Positions 1-6,574 of a stretch of DNA of 36,907 nucleotides are shown here, in pieces. Origin of the DNA: JALCLA01 sp965653565 (lineage in GTDB: Bacteria; Pseudomonadota; Gammaproteobacteria; Xanthomonadales; Xanthomonadaceae); contig CBFHAI010000044.1 of NCBI GenBank assembly GCA_965653565.1, positions 1-36,907 of the forward strand, read 5' to 3'. The notes under the pieces were generated by a model, which did no database searches, was not told the origin of the DNA, and saw only the letters and a program-made list of their open reading frames with translations. Positions within the stretch are counted from its first letter, which is position 1, and every line of letters begins with the position of its first letter. Position numbers and translations under genes: made by a program.

Positions 1-18
1 GAGGAAAGCCCGAAGGGG

Positions 19-200
19 CGCGCGCAGGGATGCGCGCGAGTTTGTCGTCAGGCCAAGGATGGCCTGTCGACAAACCCCGCAGCCGACGCGCGAACCTGAT
101 TTGCATGGACGCAAATCAGGCGCGGCACCGGGGTGTCCTTCTCTTTGGTTACTTTCTCTTGGACAAGCAAGAGAAAGTGACTCGGCCCCCGCTGAGGGGG
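19..200. repeat. Cluster of five consecutive hairpins (dispersed multi-hairpin repeat)
   Basis: Five inverted repeats follow one another: 19-26/31-38 (8 bp, perfect), 41-54/61-74 (14 bp, one mismatch), 95-104/111-120 (10 bp, perfect), 151-160/169-178 (10 bp, perfect) and 186-190/196-200 (5 bp C/G). Loops are 4 to 8 nt. A reading frame across it gives a peptide with GYFLLDKQEKVTRP, a string I recall from many short 'hypothetical proteins' in xanthomonad genomes, which fits a dispersed DNA repeat wrongly called as a gene. The stems are read directly; the dispersed nature is from memory. Function unknown; it may be a REP-like non-autonomous element or a transcribed structured RNA. Confidence 0.7.
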
Positions 201-237
201 ACGAAACTCGCGAAGTCGCAACTTCAAAACCGAGGGA

Positions 238-411
238 AGCGGAACGCCTCAAAGTCCCTGGATTTCCGCCTACGCGGGAATGACGAGATTGTTGTGCCTC
301 GCGAACAGCGGAACGCCTCAGAGTCGCTGAATTCCCGCCGGCCGCAGGCCAGCTGCCCTGAGCTTGTCGAAGGGCGAGAGTAACGAAGAGCGAGGAGTCG
401 CTGATTTCTGC
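238..411. repeat. Degenerate short direct repeats with a dRS3-like palindrome
   Basis: The motif GCGGAACGCCTCA occurs at 238-250 and 308-320, each followed by a related stretch (AGTCCCTGGATTTCC and GAGTCGCTGAATTCCC); a third partial copy, GAGTCGCTGATTTCTGCCC, begins near 395. At 262-281 lies ATTTCC-N8-GGGAAT, one base from the ATTCCC-N8-GGGAAT form known as dRS3 in Neisseria. At 355-375 is the inverted repeat GCCCT...AGGGC around GAGCTTGTCGA, another string common in proteobacterial intergenic DNA. No coding potential is convincing. The rest of 1-517, up to the transporter start, shows nothing I can name. Confidence 0.55.
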
Positions 412-517
412 CCCTCGGCACGACGAAACCTCCACGCGGAGCGAAGTAGCGACGAAACCCGACACCAAAACCACCGCGCAATAGTGTCCGCCCCCCAACA
501 CTGGCACCCTCCAATCC

Positions 518-1468
518 ATGACCCACCCGCACAACCATCCCCCCTCGCACGACCACCATCACGATCACGCGCACACACACTCCACGGCCAATCCCGTCTC
601 GAGCGGTCTGCGTGCCTTCGCCATCGGCACGTTGATCAACCTCGCCTTCACTGCCCTCGAAGCGATCTACGGCCTGCTCACCGGCTCGCTGGCGCTGTTG
701 TCGGATGCGTTGCACAACCTGGGGGATGCGCTCGGGCTGGCGTTGGCGTGGGGGGCGGCGTGGCTGGCGCGCAAGCCGGCCAGTGCGCGGCGCACTTACG
801 GATATCGGCGCGCGACGCTGCTGGCGCCGCTGGCCAATTCGTTGCTGTTGGTGGCCGGGGCCGGCGCGCTCGGTTGGGAGGCGCTGCGGCGGTTGGGTGA
901 GCCGCCGTCGGTAGGAGCGCTGCCGGTGATCATCATCGCGGCGGTCGGCATCGTGGTGAACGGTGGCTCGGCCTTGTTGTTCCGTCACGGGCATGCGCAC
1001 GACATCAACCAGCGCGGCGCCTATCTGCATCTGTTGGCCGATGCCGCGGTGTCGCTGGCGGTGGTGCTCGGCGGGGTGGCGATGTATCTGCTCGGCTGGC
1101 ACTGGCTCGATCCGCTGCTGGCGGTGGCGGTGACGGCGGTGGTGGTCTACAGCAGCTGGGGTTTGCTGCGCGACAGCGTCGATCTGGCGATGGACGCGGT
1201 GCCGCGCACTATCCAGCGCGACGAGGTGTCGGCCTTCCTCGAATCGTGCGACGGCGTTGTCGCAGTGCACCATCTGCATATCTGGGCGCTCGGTTCGCGC
1301 GAAGTGGCGCTGACGGCGCACCTGGTGCGGCCGGCGGGCGACGACGACGACCATTTCATCGACCAGGTGGCGGCGCAGCTGCGCGCGCGTTTCGGCATCG
1401 GGCATGCGACGCTGCAGGTGGAACGGCGCGGCGAACACGGCGAATGTCGCCTGCACGGCGAGCACTGA
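518..1468 (+). CDS. Cation diffusion facilitator (CDF) family metal exporter
   Basis: A 316-residue inner-membrane antiporter expected to export Zn2+ (possibly Co2+/Cd2+) in exchange for protons, of the CzcD/ZitB branch. The N-terminus is histidine-rich (13 His in residues 3-21), a common cytoplasmic metal-binding tail. Transmembrane helix 2 carries SDALHNLGD with H66 and D70, and helix 5 carries HLLAD with H171 and D175; these are the paired His/Asp positions that form the transport site. About six hydrophobic segments are followed by a cytoplasmic C-terminal domain (from about 215) with the VHHLHIWALG stretch (250-259). The start is the first ATG before the His tail and has no evident Shine-Dalgarno. 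Metal specificity cannot be read from sequence. It sits where pyrH would usually precede frr and is followed by a 20-bp palindrome, so it is probably its own transcription unit. Confidence 0.93.
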   Translation: MTHPHNHPPSHDHHHDHAHTHSTANPVSSGLRAFAIGTLINLAFTALEAIYGLLTGSLALLSDALHNLGDALGLALAWGAAWLARKPASARRTYGYRRATLLAPLANSLLLVAGAGALGWEALRRLGEPPSVGALPVIIIAAVGIVVNGGSALLFRHGHAHDINQRGAYLHLLADAAVSLAVVLGGVAMYLLGWHWLDPLLAVAVTAVVVYSSWGLLRDSVDLAMDAVPRTIQRDEVSAFLESCDGVVAVHHLHIWALGSREVALTAHLVRPAGDDDDHFIDQVAAQLRARFGIGHATLQVERRGEHGECRLHGEH

Positions 1469-1511
1469 ACTGGCCCAAACCGGGCTGCGAACAGCGGTCG
1501 GGCACGACGTG

Positions 1512-1531
1512 CGCCGCGACGCGTCGCGGCG
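1512..1531. promoter_or_regulatory. Perfect 20-bp palindrome between CDF gene and frr
   Basis: The 20 bases centred between 1521 and 1522 equal their own reverse complement exactly (CGCCGCGACG followed by its complement). There is no T-run after it, so it is not a standard terminator. It lies 40 bp upstream of the frr -10 hexamer and 43 bp after the CDF stop. It could be a regulator binding site or a chance GC-rich palindrome. Confidence 0.3.
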
Positions 1532-1571
1532 GCGGCCGCATCCTGCCTCGCCTGCGCCCTGCCCGCCCGCC

Positions 1572-1577
1572 TATAAT
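1572..1577 (+). promoter_or_regulatory. -10 hexamer TATAAT of a probable frr promoter
   Basis: A perfect consensus TATAAT lies 33 bp before the frr start codon in otherwise very GC-rich DNA. No recognisable -35 hexamer is found 16-18 bp upstream. The same arrangement, an AT-rich -10 followed by CCCGC-like bases, occurs before rnhB in this window. Confidence 0.5.
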
Positions 1578-1610
1578 CCCGCGTCTTTTGCAGCATTCAA
1601 GGAATCGGCC

Positions 1611-2168
1611 ATGCTCGACGATATCAAGAAAGACGCCCAGACCCGCATGCAGAAAAGCGTGGATGCGCTGCGCCACGACTTGATCAAGGTGCGCACCGGC
1701 CGCGCCTCGACCGCGCTGGTGGAGCATCTGAAGGTGAATTACTACGGCTCCGACGTGCCGCTTTCGCAGGTGGCGAGCGTGGCGGTGTCGGATGCGCGCT
1801 CGCTCACCATCACGCCGTGGGAAAAGCCGATGGTGGCCGCGGTCGAGAAAGCCATCATGGCCTCCGACCTCGGGCTCACGCCGAACACCGCGGGCCAGGT
1901 GATCCGCATCAACCTGCCGGCCCTCACCGAACAGCGCCGCAAGGAACTGTCCAAGCATGTGCATGCCTCCGGCGAGGATGCCAAGGTCGCCGTGCGCAAC
2001 GTGCGCCGCGATGCGATGCAGCAGGTGAAAGAGGCGCTGAAGGAAAAGCTAATCACCGAAGACGAGGAACGCCGCGCCGAAGACGATATCCAGAAGCTCA
2101 CCGACAAGGCGGTGAAGGATGTCGATGCGGTGGTGAAGGCGAAGGAAGAAGAGTTGATGTCGGTCTGA
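1611..2168 (+). CDS. frr: Ribosome recycling factor
   Basis: A 185-residue cytoplasmic protein that splits post-termination ribosomes together with EF-G; the length equals that of the E. coli protein. Typical RRF segments are present: the N-terminal helix with RMQKSVDALRHDL, the KVRTGRAS motif near residue 28, the internal PLSQVASVAV and TITPWEK strands of domain II, and the conserved LTEQRRKEL and VRNVRRDAMQQVK helices of domain I. The ATG at 1611 is chosen because AAGGA lies 7 nt upstream and the homologous N-terminus begins there; the frame is open further upstream without support. It heads the uppS-cdsA-dxr cluster (34-bp gap to uppS). pyrH and tsf, the usual upstream partners, are not here. 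Confidence 0.98.
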   Translation: MLDDIKKDAQTRMQKSVDALRHDLIKVRTGRASTALVEHLKVNYYGSDVPLSQVASVAVSDARSLTITPWEKPMVAAVEKAIMASDLGLTPNTAGQVIRINLPALTEQRRKELSKHVHASGEDAKVAVRNVRRDAMQQVKEALKEKLITEDEERRAEDDIQKLTDKAVKDVDAVVKAKEEELMSV

Positions 2169-2202
2169 GCCGGCCGGCCAATATCTCCCTGAGCGCCATC
2201 CC

Positions 2203-2967
2203 GTGAACGCCGCGGCATCGACCTCGCTGCCGGCCGCGCGCCGGCCGCGTCATATCGCCATCATCATGGACGGCAACGGCCGCTGGGCCGAGGCGCGTAA
2301 CCGGCCGCGCACGCTCGGCCATCGCGCCGGCGCGCGCGCGGTGAACGCCTGCATCGATACCTGCCTGGCCGACGGCATCGAGGTGCTCACGCTGTTCGCG
2401 TTCTCGAGCGAGAACTGGCGGCGGCCGAAGGAAGAAGTCGGCGCGCTGATGCAGTTGTTCCTGCGCGCACTCGATCGCGAAGTCGATGAGTTGCAGCGGC
2501 GCGGCGTGCGGGTGCGTTTCATCGGCGAGCGCAGCGCGTTCGCGCCGGAATTGCAGCAGCGCATGACGCGCGCCGAGCAGCTCACCGCCGGCAACGTCGC
2601 GATGCAGCTTTGCATCGCGGCCAATTACGGCGGACGCTGGGACATCGTGCAGGCCTGCCGCGCGCTGGCGACCGAAGTGCGGGACGGCCGCATCGATGTC
2701 GACGCCATCGACGAAGCCCGGCTCGGCTCGTACTTCGCGCTGCACGAGCTGCCCGAGCCCGATCTGTTCATCCGCACCGGCGGCGAACGCCGCATCAGCA
2801 ATTTCCTGCTCTGGCAGCTGGCCTATTGCGAACTGTATTTCTGCGACACGCTGTGGCCGGATTTCGATGCGGCCGCGCTGCGCGCCGCAATGGCTGATTT
2901 CGCCGGGCGCGAGCGCCGCTACGGCATGACCGGCGCGCAGGTCGCGTCTGCGGAGGCGATCCCGTGA
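2203..2967 (+). CDS. uppS: Undecaprenyl diphosphate synthase (cis-prenyltransferase)
   Basis: This 254-residue enzyme condenses eight isopentenyl diphosphates onto farnesyl diphosphate to make C55-PP, the lipid carrier for peptidoglycan and O-antigen. The signature HIAIIMDGNGRWA is at 17-29, with catalytic Asp at D23. The family motifs FAFSSENW and RTGGERRISNFLLWQ, with the following ELYF..TLWPDF, are all present. The start is GTG at 2203, about 14 codons ahead of the conserved core; no ATG is available nearer. The stop overlaps the cdsA start as GTGA at 2964-2967, so the two are probably translationally coupled. ispA, which makes its FPP substrate, is also in the window at 23678. Confidence 0.98.
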   Translation: MNAAASTSLPAARRPRHIAIIMDGNGRWAEARNRPRTLGHRAGARAVNACIDTCLADGIEVLTLFAFSSENWRRPKEEVGALMQLFLRALDREVDELQRRGVRVRFIGERSAFAPELQQRMTRAEQLTAGNVAMQLCIAANYGGRWDIVQACRALATEVRDGRIDVDAIDEARLGSYFALHELPEPDLFIRTGGERRISNFLLWQLAYCELYFCDTLWPDFDAAALRAAMADFAGRERRYGMTGAQVASAEAIP

Positions 2968-3779
2968 AGCAACGCATTCTCACCGCCCTGGTACTGGCGC
3001 CGCTGGCGATCGCCGCGGTGCTTTTCATGCCGACCTCGGCCTTCATGGTGATCGTCGCGGCGGCGCTGTTGCTCGGGCTGTGGGAATGGACCCGCCTGAT
3101 CGGCATCGAAGGCCATCCGCTGCGCGCGCTGGTGCTCGCCATCCACGCCGGGCTGCTGGCCTGGCTGGCCTGGCGCGGCTGGCCGGGCGTGTTTCCGTGG
3201 GTCGCGCTGGCCGGCGTGCTGTGGTGGGGGCTGGCCTCGCTATGGCTGATCCACATGAAATTCGGCAGCGCGCCGACCGCCGGCAACCGCTGGATGAAGC
3301 TGGCGATCGGCACCTTGCTGGTGGTGCCGGCCTGGTGCGCGGCCGCGATGCTGCACGGCGACGGCGAACTCGGTCCGCGCTGGACGCTGTACGCACTTGC
3401 GATCGTCTGGGCCGCCGACACCGGCGCCTATTTCGTCGGCTCGCGCATCGGCGGGCCGAAGATGGCGCCGAGCATCAGCCCGGGCAAAACCTGGTCGGGC
3501 TTCGGCGGCGGCATGGCGACGGTGATCGTGCTGTCGCTGGCCGCGGCGCCGATTTTCGGTTTGGGCTGGAACGAGGCGCCGTTGTTGCTGCTGGCGAGCG
3601 TGCTGGCCGGGCTGGCCTCGGTGGTCGGCGATCTGTTCGAAAGCATCGCCAAACGGCATGCCGGCGCCAAGGATTCGGGTTATCTGATCCCGGGCCACGG
3701 CGGCGTGCTCGATCGCATCGACAGCGTGCTCGCCGCCTTGCCCGTGTTCGCCATCGCGAAGGCCTGGCTGGGCCTGTGA
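2964..3779 (+). CDS. cdsA: Phosphatidate cytidylyltransferase (CDP-diglyceride synthase)
   Basis: A 271-residue inner-membrane protein that makes CDP-diacylglycerol from phosphatidate and CTP, the branch point of phospholipid synthesis. It is almost wholly hydrophobic, with about seven to eight predicted membrane segments. The CdsA signature lies near the C-terminus: SIAKRHAGAKDSGYLIPGHG followed by GVLDRIDS, with the metal-binding KD and DR..D residues. The GTG start at 2964 is supported by GGAGG at 2952-2956. It overlaps uppS and dxr by 4 bp each (GTGA). Confidence 0.98.
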   Translation: MKQRILTALVLAPLAIAAVLFMPTSAFMVIVAAALLLGLWEWTRLIGIEGHPLRALVLAIHAGLLAWLAWRGWPGVFPWVALAGVLWWGLASLWLIHMKFGSAPTAGNRWMKLAIGTLLVVPAWCAAAMLHGDGELGPRWTLYALAIVWAADTGAYFVGSRIGGPKMAPSISPGKTWSGFGGGMATVIVLSLAAAPIFGLGWNEAPLLLLASVLAGLASVVGDLFESIAKRHAGAKDSGYLIPGHGGVLDRIDSVLAALPVFAIAKAWLGL

Positions 3780-4951
3780 GACGGGTCGCGGTCCTGGGTG
3801 CGACTGGTTCGATCGGCAGTAGCGCGCTCGACGTCATCGCCCGCCACCCGGCGCGTTTCCGCGCCTCGGTACTGAGCGCGAACGGCAAGGTCGACGAACT
3901 GATCGCACTGTGCCGGCGTTTCGAACCGCAGGCCGCGGCGATCGCCGACGAAAGCAAATTCGTCGCCTTGCGCGACGGCCTGCGCGACGCCGGATTGGCG
4001 ACGCAGGCGCATGCCGGAGCCGATGCGATCACGCAGCTCGCCGGTTCCGCCCTGTGCGACACCGTGATCGCCGCGATCGTCGGCGCCGCAGGATTGCCGT
4101 CGACGCTGGCCGCCGCGCGCGCCGGCAAGCGCCTGTTGCTGGCCAACAAAGAGGCGATCGTGGTGGCCGGTGCGCTGCTGATGCGCGAGGTCGAGCGCAG
4201 CGGCGCCGAGCTCATCCCGGTCGATAGCGAACACAACGCGATCTTCCAGTGCCTGCCGGCGCCGGCGCTGCACGCGGCGGCGCGGCCGGGCGTGCGCCGC
4301 ATCCTGCTGACGGCCTCCGGCGGCCCGTTCCGCGGCTGGTCGCGCGAGCGGTTGGCCGGCGTCACGCCCGCGCAGGCCTGCGCGCATCCGAACTGGAGCA
4401 TGGGCCGCAAGATTTCGGTCGATTCGGCCACGCTGATGAACAAGGGCCTGGAAGTGATCGAGGCCCACTGGTTGTTCTCGGCGCCGGCCGAGCGCATCGA
4501 AGTGGTGGTGCATCCGCAGAGCATCATCCACTCGCTGGTCGACTACGACGACGGTTCGGTGCTGGCCCAGCTGGGCAATCCCGACATGCGCACCGCACTG
4601 GCGCATGCGCTGGCCTGGCCGGATCGGATCGAGGCCGGCGTGGCGCCGCTCGACCTGACGCGCCTGGCGCGGCTCGATTTCGAGCCGCCGGACCATGCCG
4701 CGTTCCCCTGCCTGGGCCTGGCTTTCCGGGCCTTGCGCGACGGCCCGGCGGCCTCCACCGTGCTCAACGCCGCCAATGAAATCGCGGTTTCAGGCTTTCT
4801 TCAGGGGCAGTTGGGTTTCCTGACCATCCCCGATGTGCTCGCCGATACCATGGATCGGTATTCGACCGTGCACAGCGAGTCGCTCGACGATCTGCTCGCC
4901 CTCGATGCGGCCGCCCGCCGCACCGCCGGCGAGCGTTTAGCGTCGCGCTAA
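3776..4951 (+). CDS. dxr: 1-deoxy-D-xylulose 5-phosphate reductoisomerase
   Basis: This is the second enzyme of the MEP isoprenoid pathway, converting DXP to MEP with NADPH and a divalent metal; it is the fosmidomycin target. The GTG start at 3776 overlaps the cdsA stop and gives 391 residues (E. coli 398). The NADPH-binding GATGSIG is at residues 8-14. Metal ligands D150 and E152 lie in PVDSEHNAIFQ, with E226 in MNKGLEVIEAHW. The flexible active-site segments LTASGGPFRGW (S181) and HPNWSMGRKISVDSATLMNK (H204) are intact. The reading frame stays open far upstream inside cdsA, but the Rossmann motif fixes the start here. A 79-bp gap separates it from rseP. Confidence 0.98.
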   Translation: MRRVAVLGATGSIGSSALDVIARHPARFRASVLSANGKVDELIALCRRFEPQAAAIADESKFVALRDGLRDAGLATQAHAGADAITQLAGSALCDTVIAAIVGAAGLPSTLAAARAGKRLLLANKEAIVVAGALLMREVERSGAELIPVDSEHNAIFQCLPAPALHAAARPGVRRILLTASGGPFRGWSRERLAGVTPAQACAHPNWSMGRKISVDSATLMNKGLEVIEAHWLFSAPAERIEVVVHPQSIIHSLVDYDDGSVLAQLGNPDMRTALAHALAWPDRIEAGVAPLDLTRLARLDFEPPDHAAFPCLGLAFRALRDGPAASTVLNAANEIAVSGFLQGQLGFLTIPDVLADTMDRYSTVHSESLDDLLALDAAARRTAGERLASR

Positions 4952-5030
4952 CGTCGGGGACGGCACAATGCGGGGCGGGCGCGGGCCAATCGCGTCCGGC
5001 CGTCCATCTCTTCTTCCAAGGTAACGCCCG

Positions 5031-6380
5031 GTGCAAGAATTCTTCGGTTCGGTCTGGTGGCTGATCGTCAGCCTCGGCGTGCTGGTCACCTTCCACGAGT
5101 TCGGCCACTACTGGGTCGCGCGCCGCTGCGGCGTGAAGGTGCTGCGCTTCTCGGTCGGCTTCGGCCGCGCGCTGTGGAAGCGCACCGCCAAGGACGGCAC
5201 CGAATTCGTGATCGCCGCGATCCCGCTCGGCGGCTACGTCAAGATGCTCGACGAGCGCGAAGACGACGTGCCGGTGACCCAGCTCGATCAGGCCTTCAAC
5301 CGCAAGCCGGTCGGCCAGCGTTTCGCGATCGTCGCGGCCGGGCCGATCTTCAACCTGATCCTGTGCGTGTTCCTGCTCTGGGCCATGTTCCTGATCGGCA
5401 AGTCGGACTACGCGCCGGTGGTGGGCGATGTCACCGGCATCGCGGCCGAATCGGGCCTGCAGCCGAACGATCGCATCGTCACGCTGGATGGCGAGCCGGT
5501 GGCGACATGGACCAATGCGCTCGGCGACATCATGATCGCGGCGATCGAGCGCCGCCCGCTCAAGCTCGAAGTCGAACGCGAAGGCTCCGATCGCCGTGCC
5601 ATGACGCTCGATCTGGCGCGCCTGCCGGCCGATTTCGACCAGGCCCGCGCCTTCGAGGAAATGGGCCTGCGCCCGCGGCACTGGACGCCGCTGCCGCTCG
5701 TCGGCGACGTGCGCGAAGGCCAGCCGGCCGCCGCGGCCGGCATGCAGGCCGGCGACCGGGTGCTTGCGGTGGCCGACACGCCGATCGCCGCCTGGAGGGA
5801 TATCACCGAGGCGGTGAAGGCGCACGGCCGCGAAAACACGCCGATCGCGGTGCGCGTGCAGCGTGCGTCGGGCGAAGAGGCGACGCTGTCGATCACGCCG
5901 ATCCTGTCGAGCGAAGGCTCGAAAGAGCCGCGCTGGATCCTCGGCATCGGACCGAGCGACGAGCGTGCGCTGCTGCGCTATGGCCCGATCGATGCCATCG
6001 GCGCGGCTTTCAGCGAAACCGGCGCGATGGCCGCACGCACCATCAACCTGCTCAAGCTGATGGTCACCGGCCAGGCCTCGCTGAAGAACATCTCCGGCCC
6101 GCTCACCATCGCGCAGGTGGCCAACACCACCGCCAACATCGGGCCGGACTGGTTCCTGTCCTTCCTGGCCATGCTCTCGCTCAGCCTGTGCATCATGAAC
6201 CTGCTGCCGGTGCCGATCCTCGACGGCGGCCACCTGCTGTATTTCCTCGTGGAAATGGTCAAGGGCAGCCCGGTGAGCGAACGCACGATGGCCGCCGGCC
6301 AGTATGTCGGACTGGCGCTGCTGGCCGGTCTGATGGGGCTGGCGTTCTACAACGACATCGCGCGACTGGTATTCTCCTGA
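5031..6380 (+). CDS. rseP: Site-2 intramembrane metalloprotease RseP
   Basis: A 449-residue inner-membrane zinc protease that, after DegS, cleaves the anti-sigma factor RseA and so releases sigma-E in the envelope stress response; it also clears remnant signal peptides. The zinc motif HEFGH is at 22-26 in the first membrane segment, and the third ligand lies in PVPILDGGH (D398) in the C-terminal membrane part. Two PDZ-like domains occupy the middle (about 120-300), with GLQPNDRIVTLDG and GMQAGDRVLAV as their cores. The start is GTG with AAGG about 9 nt upstream. It lies immediately before bamA, which in E. coli is controlled by the same stress pathway. No sigma-E promoter was identified with confidence. 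Confidence 0.97.
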   Translation: MQEFFGSVWWLIVSLGVLVTFHEFGHYWVARRCGVKVLRFSVGFGRALWKRTAKDGTEFVIAAIPLGGYVKMLDEREDDVPVTQLDQAFNRKPVGQRFAIVAAGPIFNLILCVFLLWAMFLIGKSDYAPVVGDVTGIAAESGLQPNDRIVTLDGEPVATWTNALGDIMIAAIERRPLKLEVEREGSDRRAMTLDLARLPADFDQARAFEEMGLRPRHWTPLPLVGDVREGQPAAAAGMQAGDRVLAVADTPIAAWRDITEAVKAHGRENTPIAVRVQRASGEEATLSITPILSSEGSKEPRWILGIGPSDERALLRYGPIDAIGAAFSETGAMAARTINLLKLMVTGQASLKNISGPLTIAQVANTTANIGPDWFLSFLAMLSLSLCIMNLLPVPILDGGHLLYFLVEMVKGSPVSERTMAAGQYVGLALLAGLMGLAFYNDIARLVFS

Positions 6381-6464
6381 CCCGGTGCGGCTTATCGCTG
6401 CCCGTCCTCGCCCGCCGGCTGCCCGCCGCGCGCGACCGGACGGGCATCGGCCGCGTCGTAACGC

Positions 6465-6494
6465 TAAAATCCGGGGCCGGTAAGGCTCCGGCCC
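6465..6494 (+). promoter_or_regulatory. Possible bamA promoter (-10 TAAAAT) and leader hairpin
   Basis: The hexamer TAAAAT at 6465-6470 is an AT-rich island between rseP and bamA, followed by a GC-rich hairpin (GGGCCGG at 6474-6480 pairing with CCGGCCC at 6488-6494). The hairpin is followed by GAAAATAAC rather than a T-run, so it is more likely a leader structure than a terminator. No clear -35 or sigma-E hexamer is seen. bamA can also be read through from rseP. Confidence 0.3.
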
Positions 6495-6574
6495 GAAAAT
6501 AACGAACCGCAGGCCCGTGTCTTGCCGCACCGATCCGGGACCTGCTTTGCGCACCTGACGTTTTGGACGTGACG

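Noticed and set aside
30..383. 117-codon open frame with the GYFLLDKQEKVTRP string
   Set aside because: It is a translation of the hairpin repeat cluster; the stems explain the sequence and there is no ribosome site.
224..1465. 413-codon frame antisense to the CDF transporter
   Set aside because: His/Arg-rich shadow of the coding strand; no family match, and the transporter motifs on the + strand are clear.
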